Positions 34,903-47,017 are shown, counted from the first letter of the stretch. The stretch: 64,000 bases of DNA from Turbatrix aceti (GCA_963969345.1 OZ017767.1:2880739-2944738), one strand, 5' to 3'. The notes: generated by a model not told the origin, from the sequence alone. Program-made: numbers and translations.

Positions 34903-36351
34903 ATGCCCCCCAAAAAGACCAGGAGTATAACCAAGAAAGTTCACCGGGTTCAAAAGGACAAAGATGAAGACGGCACGCAGATGGAGTGAGTTGTATATTT
35001 AATTATTTAGGATTACCACGGTGCTTGTTTGTTGCAGACAAAGACACCACGGTGCAACGAGGCGGAGGCGACTTGCATCAAAGTCACAAGAAACTTTTGA
35101 TCAAGGCTCACAGCAGGGTGGCGCACTCGCAGACAATAAAGAAGTGCAACGGGAGTTTATGAACAACACCTTGAAATTGGGAATCCCAGGACTTGTTGCA
35201 CAATTCATTCAAATCAAAAGGGATACAATGATGCCTCCCGTCAAGACCGCTCAAGAGGCCCATCCCGATCGTAACAGATACAAGGTACGTTTGTTTTCGG
35301 TTTTCGTGTCGAAGCTGTGCGAACGTCTGTTTTCTTTCGTGTCAGGATCGTGAACAAATTTTTTACCATTTTTTTTCGCCCCGGAATAGTAGTACGATAA
35401 TTTTTTTCGCGTCAAGATAATGCACATTTTTGTACGATCGTGTCAAGATGAAGAACAATTTTTTTTACAATAATTTTTCGCGTCAAGATACTGAGCAACT
35501 TTTTTTACGATCATTTTTTGTCACAGAACCCTGCAAAACACCTTTTTAGGACGTTTTCTGCGCCGACGAACATCGATGCGTGCTAACCTGGCCTCCAGGC
35601 AATCCCATGGATTACATACACGCCAACTACGTTCACGTCAGAAAACAAAAACTTTTCATCTGCACACAGGCCCCAATCGAGAAAACCGTCGACGACTTCT
35701 GGCGCCTTGTGTGGCAAGAAAAATCGCAGGCCATCGTCATGCTGTGCAACATCATGGAGAAGAACAAGAAAAAGTGCGAACTGTACTGGCCGGATAAACC
35801 AGGCGCCGTGGTTGGTTTTTTTATAGGCTGACATAAAAAAACATTTTTTTCAATTTCAGATGAATCTGCCGTGTGGCTTGACGGTGAAATGCTTGGAAAC
35901 CAATTCGGACGTTGACAAATTCTTTCCCATTACCAAAATGGAAGTTTCATTTGGATCGGACACGCTCGATGTCGTACACCATCAGTGGGTCAATTGGCCG
36001 GATCGCGGAGTGCCAAACAACATCATGGGTGGCTTTCGGATGCTCAAGAAAATCAAGGGCTGCTATCCCGCTATCATCCATTGCTCGGCGGGCATCGGTC
36101 GCACCGGGACCATCGTAGGCCTCGAAATGGCATACCAATACATAGAAAATAACGAAAATTTCAACTTTGAGACTATCGTTCGTGAACTTCGAAGTTACCG
36201 GCATGGATCGGTGCAAAATGAGTACCAGTACGTCTACATGCACCGATGCGTCCTGAATTTGATCCAGAATCACAAAGTCGCAAAGTTTGAGGAAATGAAA
36301 ACGTTCATCGATGCCTACGAACAATACATAAAGTCGCAAAAGAATGCCTGA
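34903..36351 (+). CDS. Non-receptor protein tyrosine phosphatase (360 aa)
   Basis: Four exons in frame: 34903-34985, 35038-35284, 35550-35810 and 35860-36351. After a short basic N-terminus (KKTRSITKK) comes one PTP domain. Landmarks: NRYKDVFC at the domain start, YIHANY (substrate-recognition loop), the TQAP motif, WPDRGVP with general acid Asp245, and the P-loop HCSAGIGRTG with catalytic Cys272 and its Arg. All catalytic residues are intact, so it should be active. No membrane segment or adaptor domain is seen. Small single-domain PTPs of this type are greatly expanded in nematodes, often germline-expressed. The middle intron contains a degenerate tandem repeat. It starts 343 bp after the UGT stop and ends 233 bp before the next gene. 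Confidence 0.93.
35340..35535 (+). repeat. Degenerate tandem repeat in PTP intron 2
   Basis: About four copies of a roughly 45-55 bp unit are present: CGTGTCAAGAT-like sequence, then TGAACAA, then a T run, then ACGATAATTTTTT. The intron is 265 bp, larger than its neighbours because of this array. Confidence 0.55.
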
Positions 36352-36584
36352 TATGGCCTGATTGCTACTGATTTCTTGGCTCCTGCCTGCTTTTTTTTGG
36401 TGTCTTCTGATAAACTGACTTTTTTGAGAAAAGTAATGGAGAAAAAACTGGAATAACTGCGGAATTTGCACGACTTTGAGGTTCTCGAGCGGAAAAAAAA
36501 AGTTTCAGTGTTTTGCTGAACTTTTTTTTGATACAATTAATTTAACTCTGCAGGCATCACTTTGCTTTGTTTTTTCGTCGTAGA

Positions 36585-37188
36585 ATGGCGTCGACAGCGG
36601 CTACAACGATTGCTGCAGCAGCGGCTAGAGAACTTCTCCTAGGCAAGGTCGTGCAAATCAACAAAATCGGCCTCAAGGAAATTCCCGTTGCTTTGGTGAG
36701 TTTTTTTTAAAGGTTTTATGATGCACGCTTTTTGATTGATATGTTTTTTTTTGTAAACTGCACTATGTCTTGTACTATTTTTTTTAATTTGACGGATTTT
36801 TTAGGTTCGATGCCAACAAAACGTATTTTCAAGTTACATCAAAAAGTACTTTGCCGAGTCAACGGATCACTGGGCGATTGACAGCAGCAACAAGAGCAAC
36901 GTCGGTGACACGGTGCTCATCCGGAGAGTCGAAAAATCACAGCAACCAACGGCTTCCGTCATGCATCGCGTCGACAGAGTCATCTTCGAGTACGGCAACC
37001 TCATCGATCCAATTACGAAGAAGCGAGTGGTCAACGAACACCAGTACTTTGACGAGATCAAGCTTCACAAGAAACTCGTCGAAGAAGTAGTCGAGATCCC
37101 AGAAGGCGAAGGAGAACAGGAAGCGTTGCTCTTCGACGACAAGCGTGCCATCCAGTTCGAAAAACTTGAGAAACTCCAAAAAGAATAA
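36585..37188 (+). CDS. mrps-17: Mitochondrial small-subunit ribosomal protein uS17m (164 aa)
   Basis: Two exons in frame: 36585-36695 and 36805-37188. The body matches the uS17/S17 fold: GKVVQINK at the start of the first strand, KKYFAESTDHWAIDSSNKSNVGDTV around the RNA-binding loop, and VIFEYGNLIDPITKKRV, typical of the mitochondrial rather than the cytosolic protein. A short Ala/Thr-rich N-terminus could be a mitochondrial targeting peptide, and a Glu/Lys-rich tail follows the core. The ATG is two bases after a TAG acceptor (36581-36583) with no visible upstream exon, suggesting spliced-leader addition. Tandem AATAA(A) words directly after the stop provide poly(A) signals. Confidence 0.88.
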
Positions 37189-37589
37189 ATAAATAGGATT
37201 GCTTTGTTTTTGTTTGTTTTTTTTTGTAGGGTGTATCGTAAATAAATGTTAAGTTTGTTACTTGTATACTGTAAAACTGTGCCCGGCAAAAAATTGGTCG
37301 AAGAATGGATTATCCAGGAAACGATAAAAAAAAAGAAACTGTTGCACACTTACGTTGTGATAAAAGCGCACGCTTGCATGCTCCCGAAACGAAAATTTGC
37401 GTTGTTGAACGTGGAGTTTTACGCGTTCGCCAGCAGCTGCCGTCGTCATTTTCGAATCCTCCCCTCACTCTGAAGTATTTTGATTTTCCCACTTTTTTTC
37501 GTTGCTACGCTTGTTACCGCGGAGTTGCGTGTGTTCAAAAGCACTGATCTTTCTTTTTTTTGCTGCACAGGTAATCTCGCCTTCCTCGC

Positions 37590-38581
37590 ATGATGTCGAG
37601 AGCGTCTTCGATTGCCTTTTGGCTGCTCTCTGTCGCGGTGTTGTCTGCGACAGGTCTCCGCTTCAAGCTTGTCTCCAACGAGCAGCAATGTCTACGCGAG
37701 GAAATTCACAAGAACGTCGTCCTGACCGGTGAATATGAATTCAGTGTCGCTGAGGGCTCGACTGCGAGCGTTTTGGTGAGTTGGAAGGGTGGAATTTAAC
37801 TGGTTGTTGCGGTCATACACAATATGATGTAGATAGCGATATTTTGTCCGAAATTTTAGTGTAAGCGTTATTTTGGATCATAAAAACTGGTTTTTACGGG
37901 AAGGTCTTTGAGAAAAATTATGTATTATACGATATTTTATAAATTTTCTATTTATCGCAGTTTTGGGTCATAAAAACTGAAGTCTTTCAATAATTTCGTT
38001 TTTTTGGTAAAAAATGTATTATTTTTTTTCAGGTGACCGATACTCGAGGACATATCCTGTACAAGCGTGAGAACTTCCCCGACAACAGGGGCAAGTTTGC
38101 CTTCACCGCCGATGAGTACGACATTTTCGAGATCTGTGTTGCCCTGCACACTCCTCAACGTGAGTTTTTTTGAAAAAATATTTTATCCCAAAATTTTTTA
38201 CAGACCTGCCCAAAGCCGAGCGCGAGGTGCTGTTGGTCATCAAGCACGGCGTCGAAGCCAAGAACTACGAACAACTCGCCGATGCTGAAAAGCTGAAGCC
38301 TCTCGAAGTTGAGCTGAGGCGACTCGAAGATCTTTCGGACTCGATTGTCAACGATTTTGCCTACATGCGACAGCGAGAGGAAGAAATGCGCAACACCAAT
38401 GGTTTGTTTTAGATTTTTACGACAATTTAGATTTTTAACGTTTACCTAAAATTTTCCAGAATCAACAAACAACCGCGTGCTGTACCTCTCCGTGTTCTCG
38501 ATGCTGATCCTCGTCGGTCTCGCCATGTGGCAGGTACTCTACCTCCGACGCTACTTCAAAGCCAAAAAGCTCATCGAATAA
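37590..38581 (+). CDS. tmed-10: p24 family cargo receptor, TMED10 type (210 aa)
   Basis: Four exons in frame: 37590-37775, 38033-38159, 38204-38401 and 38460-38581. The protein has a signal peptide ([15 protein letters not shown]), a GOLD domain with two cysteines (QQC near residue 34 and EICV), a coiled-coil stem, one membrane span ([20 protein letters not shown]) and a short cytosolic tail [11 protein letters not shown]. The tail has the aromatic COPII motif and the dilysine COPI motif characteristic of p24-delta/TMED10. It would cycle between endoplasmic reticulum and Golgi, selecting cargo such as GPI-anchored proteins. A GCACAG acceptor ends at 37570, 20 bases before the ATG. A second in-frame Met is at residue 2. 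Confidence 0.93.
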
Positions 38582-39130
38582 GTTCGACGTCTGTGATGCC
38601 TCTGGATGCCCTCCAAAGTTATCCAAACAAGTTAAAATTTTATGGGTTCTCTTTTTTTTCTGTGGTTTTTTTGTAATAATTATTCTAAATATTTATCAGT
38701 TTTCTGCAGCAAGACAATGGCAGTCGTTTGTTTGTCTGCGTGGTGCTGCATTAGCGAATTCAGATTTCTGCCTGTGTTAGTTGGGGTATGAGGGATATTT
38801 ATCTTATTTTGTGTTGTAATTTGTTGAATAAATTGATATAATTTGTTGTAAAACTGTGAGAAAAGAAAGCAGCACAAAAAAAGGGTTGAAAAGTAACAGA
38901 AAACGATAAAATTCATCGTATCCAGAAAATTACGTTGAATTTGAGTTACGACGCGTGCGCATCACTAACTCCCGACACGATTTTTCTCTTTGCAAAAGTT
39001 TCACATTTTTTTGAGGTTAACGGATCTTTTTGCGCTCTCGTGATATTTTCTTTGCTTTTTCTGACTCATTTTTTCACTCGCAGTCTTCAGAGATGTCACC
39101 TCCGCTTTCGTACAATCGCTCATTACGCTA
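38582..39130. other. Gap between tmed-10 and the RNF207-like gene
   Basis: AT-rich 3' flank of tmed-10 and the leader of the next gene. A TCGCAG acceptor ends at 39083, 47 bases before the next ATG. No gene lies in it. Confidence 0.4.
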
Positions 39131-42100
39131 ATGGACCCAGATCGATCGTCCTCGGTGGCGACGAGTGGAACCATGGCAGCAGCCGACGGCGACGAACCAT
39201 GCTGCCCTCTCAAATGTCTCGTGTGCCATGAAGACATGCGGCATCCCGTTCGTCTACCCTGCCAGCATTGCTTCTGCCGGGACTGTCTACCAGAATCGAC
39301 CCGGGCGTGCCCAATCTGCGGACGTGCCTTGAAGGGATCTCCCACGGATCTGCCAGAGGATTCCGTGATTTCCTATCTCCTGGATAGTTCAAAAGAAACG
39401 GTCGAGGTTTGCGCGAATTGCGATGTCAATATCCTGCCCATGTTTTTCTGCGAAAATTGCCAGATTCCGCTCTGTGCCGAGTGCCAGGTTGCTACTCATA
39501 AGGTTGGTTTTCTAGATTTTTTTTGGTTTTATGAGTTTTCTAAAATTTTTAGGCCAAGATATTTGCGACCCATCACATCGTGGATCTCGAGGAAACCGGC
39601 AGGGAGCGAGGCCAGACTGTCTGCAGCGTCCATGGCGAGCCGTTTATCCTCTTCTGCCTCGATCAACGGAAGCTGATGTGCGTCGAGTGCTTCAACAGCT
39701 CTTCCATCGACAAACGGTAATTTTTCCTTATTTTTTGAAAAACTGAAAAAAATACAAGATTTTTAGGCACGATTTTGTAAAAGTCGAAGACGCGTACAAA
39801 ATCTGTCGCCGAAAAATCGAAAAAGAAGCGAACAAGCTGAAAGGATTTCAATCCGACCTCCGCGAGCACATCGACGGCACGAGGCGGGTTTTGAACGAAA
39901 TTGGCGCGAACTACGAAGCGACCCGGGCGTCTGTTGAGAGGAAATGCGACGAGCTGGTTGCCAAAATCGTCAGAATCAAGGATGAACTCATTTCCAGCAT
40001 GAACGACGAACAGGCCGGCAAGGAAGCCGAGCTTCAGGGGTGCCTCAGCGACGCGAGGAATCTCATGTTCCCAGTTGACCTGAATCTCCTCTGCGCTTCC
40101 GTTTTCTGCTCTTCAGCGTCCAAACTGGACCTCCTGCACTGCTACGGTGAAATGATGAAAGGCATGATCACGATCACGTCCTCGACCATCGCTCCGGTGA
40201 CTTTTTCCGCGGAGTTCGTCGCGAATTACCAGGATCAGTTTATGCGGAATGTGGAGAAGGCTTTCGGCTGGCAATCGACGCTCATCACTCCCTCCCAGGC
40301 CCCTAAGGCTCAGGCAGCTGTTGCGCCAACGTTGCATGAGAAAAGCAAACTTTCTTCTCCTGGAATCGCGGATTATGTTTCCTGGAACCCCAAAGATGGT
40401 GCAAAAGCGTCGTTTACCGGTTCTGGAATGTCATCGATCGCTGGACTTTTCCGGACACCTCCACAGCAACTGGTCGGAGATGTGGTCCTTCAGGCGGACC
40501 TCAACGGCATTTTTGGAGAACACTACCAGCGAATTGAGGTTCCACTCAAGCAGCTTGCCGCAGAACTCGCGGCTCTGTCAAAATCGCTGATTGAAATCCA
40601 GCGTGACATCACGATGCGCAGGTGCATCGTGAGACCGGTGGACATGGAGGTCATCATCATGAAGTGCGACAACTTTCGGACCAAGACTTTTGATCACGCG
40701 ACGACGGTAAAGAATCTTCAGCCGGTGGTCAGGGATTTGTGGCAGGAACAGTTGGACAGGGTTCGACGACAGCAGGGCATGTTTCAGCAGAAGGTGGGTT
40801 TTTTTGGAGGATTTTGATTGCAAATGAACATCAACAATTTTTGAAATTAAAAAATTAGACAAAAATTTTTTTAAGGTTTTCGAACGAACATGAACAATTT
40901 TTTAATTTTGTTTGAAAAATCTAACGAACGCAGAAATTTTTGTATGTGTTCGCGAACGAACAAAAAATAATTTTTTTATGAATTGTGAGAAATTTTGTTC
41001 TTCCGAAATAAACGAAAAGTTGGAACTAGGGTAAAAAAGACTCCTTTACCCTAATTTTGTTTGTTAAATTTTTTCGGAAATTTTTTTGTTTTTAAACGAA
41101 AGTGAACAAATAAATTAAAAACAGATCTGTTTGCGAACGAACACGAACAGAAAGAAAATAAAATTGTTTTCGAACGTACACAAAATTTGACCTGTTTTGA
41201 ACCCAGATTTTGACTTTTTGAAGCCAGAAATTCTTTAGATGCAAGAAGTCTCGATCCTGCAAGACTTTGCCCGGCGCGCCCAGTACACGGCGAACACGCT
41301 GAAGCCCTTCGCCTTCTACATGGCTTCCGTGATCTCGGTTACCGACAATCGACGCACGACAACGGTCGAACTGGCTCCGATGGAGCGGATCTGCGCTGAG
41401 ATCTGCAACATCGCTCCCGACAGCCAGCACCGCGTCGACGCCATCGAGAAGGAGGAAGAAGCGAGACGGCAACAACTCGAGCAAGCCAGAGCCGAGGAGC
41501 AGAGATTGGTACGCGAGGCCAAGCAGAATCTCAAGGTGACCGTCCAGCCGAGGAGCAGACGAACTTCTTCGTCGTCGAATACCCCAGTCGTCGAAAACAA
41601 CCGTGATCGACTGGGTTTTTCGTCAAATGTCGTGACGAGAGCCTCTTTCAAGCGGCAGAAAGCCAGTCATCGAACGTTGTCCGCGGACGAATCGAGTCTG
41701 GCTCGACTCTCGGAATGCCTTCTCGCGAATCAGGCGAAACTCGCCGGGGGATCATTGGCACTGTCGCCGACATCTTCCGCGACGTCTCCTGTCCCACCGG
41801 CGCTGGATGAGGGGTCTGAAGGCGAACTCAGCGAATCAACTGAAGAAAAAACCAAGGAAACCGAAATTCAGGGTGAGTCGAAGCCTCAGGTGAGCCCGGT
41901 CGGCATCCCGCCCCCTCCACCGCCCCCACCGCCGGGCTTTGCCTTCCGAATGAAGGCCAGCTCGGTCGACGACCTCGTTCCTCCACCGACAATGTCTTCG
42001 ACGTCTTCGTCAACGACGTCTTCGACCTCGACACTGAAATCGGTGCCCTGTGATGTCAAACGACTCCTCTCAGGCTCACTTGCTGGCATTGGGTTTACCG

Positions 42101-42243
42101 AAGAGGCCGTCAAAGCCCGAGAAGAACTCATGGAAGCCATCAAGGAACGATTCAAGAAAGTCAACGCCCGAAGCGACAGATCGCCGAGTGTGGTGAGGTC
42201 GTCTGAAGACCTCCACATCCGTAGCGACAATGAAGCAAATTGA
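39131..42243 (+). CDS. rnf207: RING/B-box protein, RNF207-like (855 aa)
   Basis: Four exons in frame: 39131-39502, 39553-39716, 39767-40793 and 41239-42243. Domains in order: a C3HC4 RING (Cys29 to Cys63) that should recruit an E2 enzyme; a first B-box (Cys94 to about residue 124); a second B-box-like segment (CSVHGEPFILFC...CVEC); and long coiled coils through exon 3. Exon 4 holds another coiled coil, then a Ser-rich disordered tail with a nine-proline run and repeated Ser/Thr tracts. The RING to B-box spacing, the late coiled coil and the lack of a B30.2 domain point to RNF207 rather than a generic TRIM. In vertebrates RNF207 controls cardiac ion-channel levels; its role here is unknown. 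The proline run could bind profilin or SH3/WW domains. The third intron (445 bp) carries reiterated CGAACGAAC words. Confidence 0.82.
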
Positions 42244-42800
42244 TGACGACAAGCGGAGGGCGAATCTTAGATCTCGGTGATATTCTTTTTGTTCTTGGAT
42301 TTTTTGTACGATTTTTTTTGGGGTTTTTTTTGTGTGCCTTCAGCGATGATGACGATGTGCCTTCAATGGATTAATGAAGATTTTTACGATTTGCGTGGAT
42401 TTGGATATGGTATTCGGTTTGGAATCCGAAAAAAAAATTATTTGATTTTCTAGAAAAGTTTTGATTTTTGACCATTTTTTTAATTTTTTTTTTATTAATT
42501 TTGTATATTAAAAATACACAATTGTATTTTATTTTTTAAAAAATTTTATTTTTTAGAATTAGTTTTCAAAAATTTTAATTTTCTGAAATAAATATATTTA
42601 GATTTTTTTTTGTTTCTGAACTTTATTTTATTTATTTCTGTTTTTTGAAAAAAATTAGTTCTTCAAACAATTTACCTTTTTTTTTATTTTTGAACATGGT
42701 AAAATAATTTTTCCTATTTATTTTTTAGAAAAAATTAGTTACTCTTTTTTCGGGAAAAAACGTTTTTCAACAGTTTGATGCATTTTTGTTATTTTTTAGG
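42244..42800. other. AT-rich gap between RNF207-like and BCD1-like genes
   Basis: The second half is almost pure A/T runs. A TTTTTTAG acceptor ends at 42799, one base before the next start codon. Confidence 0.4.
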
Positions 42801-45800
42801 ATGGCATCCGTAAAAGTGCCCCACAGCGGGCCCTTCCTCCCCCCAGCGGCCAAACGAGCTCGAACGGACATCCCCTGTCAGCAGTGCGGCACAGAGAAGT
42901 CCAAATACACGTGTCCGAAGTGCGACTACCGCACGTGTTCCTTGGCGTGCGTCAAAGGCCACAAGGAAGCCCTCAGATGCGATGGTCAGCGGCCAGCCTT
43001 CGACCCGGTCAAGCGGTACGACGACTTTGACGACACGACTTCGGTTCGAGACCAGCACTTCCTGGAAGACGTCAAAGTGGGCGTGTCCAACAGCATCCGC
43101 CAGCAGAAGACGGGTTTTGCTCAAAATCTGGTTCACAAAATTGCGGAAAGTCAAGTTCCGGTTGTTATTCCTGAAGTCGTGGCTGTCGAAGGTGAACACG
43201 GTGATCAGGCAGGTGAGCAGGTCATGGAAGGTGAAAAGAAGCTCGAAAGCATTCCCGAAGTCGAAATGGATCAAGAAACCGACAACGAAGATGACGCCCT
43301 CGTCATCAAGGAAGAATCCGACGATGAAGGTGCTCCTGAAGATTTTCAAGGCACTGAAACAGGTGAGAATGTTGTTTTGGCTCCTGAAATCTCGGCTGAT
43401 GAGCCGACGCCGTCTACTGACGTCAAGCCGGATGCCACGGCCCTTGTCGTCAAACCGGACGTCTCTACCCCTCCCAAACTCCCCCCACCTGCCCAGGTGA
43501 CGGTGTCGATGCCGTCCACCCTCCTTGACGCCGCCTATCAGCCGGAAGAAGAAGATTCTTTCCTCCGCAAGCATACAATTCGTCAAACCGAACCCGAAAA
43601 TGCTCTGTCTTCCACCGAGCGATTCCTGATCTCAAATGCCATTCGTCGACGAATTTTCATGACTCTCGACAACCCGGCCGACGCTGCGGGAAGTTACCAC
43701 GAGAAATTCAGTGACAACATTTTCTGGACTGTTGGGCTGAAGTTTTTGAGGGAAGTTCCGATTCAGCAGGAGGAAATCAAGGCCGAAATCAACGCTGAAG
43801 CTGAAGAAAAAATCAAGGACGCGGAGATGGCAGATTTCGTCGTCGATACAACTCCCGAGCAGACCCATCAGGTCAACGGTTACACAGTTGCCACCGGCAA
43901 GACGATAGCTGAATACGATTTTTCGATGCCCCGAGTCGCAGAATCGCTGACTGTGGCGACGATCATCCGACTGACTGTTCAGCCCCGAACCAAATCCGTG
44001 ATTGTGTCAAAATCAGACTTTGACGCCGAAAAAATGGCCCCCTTCTGGGAAGCCGGCGTCGAAGGAGTCAACGTTTTCATGCGGGTCATGGCAGGCGATG
44101 AAGAACGCTACTACGCAGTCGACACGTCAAAAAGCATCCTGTTCAACCTGAGGAACCGATTCATCGGCGGACGACCGATCTTCATCGTGACGCCGAAGGA
44201 CGACTTCAAGCACTGGAAACTCCTCGGCGAACTCGAAGCCCAGGAGCTGCATGATCGTCGGCGACAGAGCGTTGAGGTGAGGAAAATTGAATATTGCCTG
44301 GAAGGGTGGGATTGATGAGATGGTTTTCTTTTTTCTAGAACAAGAAGCATCAGCATCATGGTCCCCGGGAAGACGGTGGCTTCCGTGGACGAGGTCGTGG
44401 TGGCCGTGGAGGCGGATTCCGGGGAGGCAACCGTGGCGGTGGCGGTGGAGGCGGTTTTCATCGCGGCGGACACGGTGGCGGTGATCGAGGTGGTCGTGGA
44501 AGAGGCGGCCCTCGAGGCGGTGGTGGATTCAGAGGTGGAAGGTTAGTTTTTTTTGGGTGGCAGTGTACAATTATTTTTTCTAATCGATCATGGGTAATAA
44601 TTTTGAACTAAAAATACGAAAATGTTATGCGGAAAAGTAATATAAGCACATGAAGTAACAAAATAGCGTTCAAAAATGTTACTTACGAATAACATTTTAT
44701 TTCGCTATTTTGTTACCTTTCGTTTTCTGAATTTTGCGAGTAACATTTTTTCAACCCTATTTTATTACTTTAGGTGCATAACATCCAAATTTTGCTATTT
44801 TGTTACTTTTGGTTATTAGAATTTTGGGAGTAACATGTTTTGGTTCTTATTATGTTACTTCTGGTGCGCCGAATAACATTTTGTTTTCACTGTTGTGTTA
44901 CTTTTCATTTTCTAAATTCTGCGAATAACAATTTTCAGTACTTATTTTGTTACTTCAGGTGCGCTGCATAACATTAGTTTTTCGCTATTTTGTTACTTTT
45001 GGGTCATAGAATCTAAGCACCTGAAGTAATATAATAGCGTTGAAGAAATGTTACTTGCGAATAACATCTTTTTTCACTATTATGTTACTTTTCGTTTTCA
45101 GAATTTTGCGAGTAACATTTTTTCAACACTATTTTATTACTTTAGGTGCGCCGAATAACATTTTGTTTTCACTATTCTATTACTTTTCGTTTTCTAAATC
45201 CTGCGAGTAACATGTTTTTAACGCTATTTTATTACTTTGGGTGCGCTGAATAACATTTTGTTTTCACTGTTTTGTTACTTTTCATTTTCTAAATTCTGCG
45301 AATAACAATTTTTAGTACTTATTTTGTTACTTCAGGTGCGCTGCATAACATTAGTTGTTCTCTATTTTGTTACTTTTGGGTCATCGAATCTAGGCACCTG
45401 AAGTAATATAATAGCGTTGAAGAAATGTTACTTGCGAATAACATCCTTTTTCTCTATTTTGTTACTTTTCGTCGTCAAAAATTGCTAGTAGCACAAATTG
45501 TACATGTTTCTGCTTGTTTTTGTGTTCAAAGAAACCTAAATCTTCCTTTTAATTACACGTTATTGTTTTTTAGACGAGAAGGTCAGCAGTTTCGTGGAAA
45601 CAATGACCGATATCACCATCGACGCGGCGGTTACCCGTCCAATGACCTTTCGGACATCTTTGAACCCTTCCCCGATGGTCACGAGCCGGGTTTTCGAGGT
45701 CGAGGCAGATTTGCGCCTTCGCAGCCACGCAACGAGGCCCACATCGCGGGCTGGGCTAGCGTTGTCATGAAGGCTCGTGTCAATGGCGATGGCGGCGGCG

Positions 45801-45844
45801 AGGCCCCATCGACCAACCAGCCCGGACCATCGTCGACTGCTTGA
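42801..45844 (+). CDS. znhit6: BCD1/ZNHIT6-like box C/D snoRNP assembly factor with RGG tail (649 aa)
   Basis: Three exons in frame: 42801-44276, 44339-44541 and 45574-45844. An HIT-type zinc finger spans Cys26 to Cys60 (CX2C...CX2C...CX3CX3HX6C spacing), as in BCD1, which is needed to build box C/D snoRNPs in the nucleolus and nucleoplasm. A long acidic linker follows, then an alpha/beta region (about residues 380-490) with a PRTKSVIV stretch that fits the BCD1 C-terminal domain. Unusual for the family, exons 2-3 add a Gly/Arg-rich RGG tail of more than 80 residues, as seen in fibrillarin-like RNA-binding proteins. This would give it its own RNA-binding or condensate activity. The ATG at 42801 is one base after an acceptor, the clearest trans-splice candidate in the window. 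The second intron is filled by a tandem repeat. Confidence 0.78.
44650..45475 (+). repeat. Higher-order tandem repeat inside the BCD1-like intron
   Basis: About 16 units of alternating length (about 52 and 43 bp) begin TAACATTTT-like and contain TTTTGTTACTTT-like sequence. A set of units totalling roughly 350-380 bp is itself repeated about twice (compare 44690-45060 with 45065-45430, including the shared GAAGTAATATAATAGCGTTGAAG). Units carry inverted TAACA/TGTTA words, so the strand can fold. It accounts for most of the 1032-bp intron. Confidence 0.85.
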
Positions 45845-46729
45845 AGGACAGAGACTTTGTTTTCCTGAAAAAAAAGAAGAGTTGTTTTGTTTTTCTCACT
45901 GTTATTTTTTGTTGAGTTTTATTGGCAAGTTTATTGAAATTGTTGAGTTGTCAAGAGTGGATGGATGAAAGGGGTCTCGACATTCCCAGCAGGAGGTTCT
46001 CGTGCCGTCATGGCCGCGGCCGATGGCACTCATGGCAACGGGAACGCTCTCCGGAGCGCGGGGAATGCTGGCACGTCGCTTTCAAAGTGCCAGAGGGCTT
46101 TGGCAGAAAATTGCGCAGTTTTTTTGTTTGAAAGGAAGCTTTTTTTGTTGTTCCGGACTGGACGTTTACGGGCGTCGGCCAATGCGAACAGTCGTGTCCT
46201 TGACAGCTGCGAGTTAATCCAGGATTTTTTTTTATTTATTTTGTACTGTCCATTGGGGTAGCTGTGATTATGGCAACTATAAAAAGCATAGCTAATGTTG
46301 CCAAATTCGTACTAGTATTTTTACTTTGTTCGTTGGTTTTCCATTTTGGATTTTTTCTGTGTTTTTGAAACATCGTATTTTCGCAATGCGAATATTTTTT
46401 GTATTTTTGATTTTTTTTTTCGTACTTTTTTTCTGCATTTCGACTTATGCGAGCGATCGTGTTCCAAAAGAATTTTTGTTATTTATTATGTTCGGTTTCT
46501 TATAATGCAAATCGTTTATTTCTATTCTGTAACTTTTGAGATTTCAAACAAAATTTTTTACAAAATTTTTGGAAATTGCAGACCTGGATCACCTAAGATT
46601 TGTCAACTCTGTTAAGACAATTTTTTTGGAAATGTATTTATGTATATTACTTCTGCGTTATTTTGAGAACATGAATGAAATTTTATAGAACAAAGATCTG
46701 ATTTTGGGGAAGATTAGGACTTTTGGATG
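45845..46729. other. Intergenic DNA after the BCD1-like gene
   Basis: It holds the 3' flank of the BCD1-like gene, then a GC-richer patch (45960-46210) with open frames lacking coding character, then AT-rich DNA. No gene is supported. Confidence 0.3.
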
Positions 46730-47017
46730 TTAATCGCAGCACAGGGCACACATGACGGTGAGACAATCATTTCCACTGCAGTTAGCGTTGCAGCAGCGAT
46801 CGCACATGTACTGGCGGCACAGGACGTTGCCCGTATTGCATCTGGCATTCTGAACACCAGTTTCAGTGACGTTGGCTCCCTGAACAAAATTTTTGATTAA
46901 TTGTCATTGATACGAGATTTTTACCAGAGGAATGTCTAAATCGGTCGGCTTGATGGCAATTGCATCGGCGAGAACGATGATTGCCAGGAAGCAGAGGGCG
47001 AAGAAGAGTTTGGACAT
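46730..47017 (-). CDS. Ten-cysteine secreted peptide, paralogue A (80 aa)
   Basis: Two exons in frame: 47017-46925 and 46879-46730, separated by a 45-bp phase-0 intron. Exon 1 is a signal peptide (MSKLFFALCFLAIIVLADA) plus a short acidic propeptide. Exon 2 gives a mature core with ten cysteines spaced C-X6-C-X4-C-X2-CC-X3-C-X4-C-X4-C-X2-CC, the pattern shared by all seven members between 46.7 and 54.3 kb. The core includes TG after the first Cys and CNANCSG in the middle. The even cysteine number suggests a compact five-disulphide extracellular peptide. No characterised family comes to mind; antimicrobial, digestive or signalling roles are all possible, and none is shown. This copy uses LCRQYM where the others have LCFQFM or similar. 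Confidence 0.85.

Noticed and set aside
42789..43586. A 265-codon minus-strand frame opposite the BCD1-like exon
   Set aside because: It is a shadow of the GC-skewed coding exon, which has clear zinc-finger and domain evidence on the plus strand.
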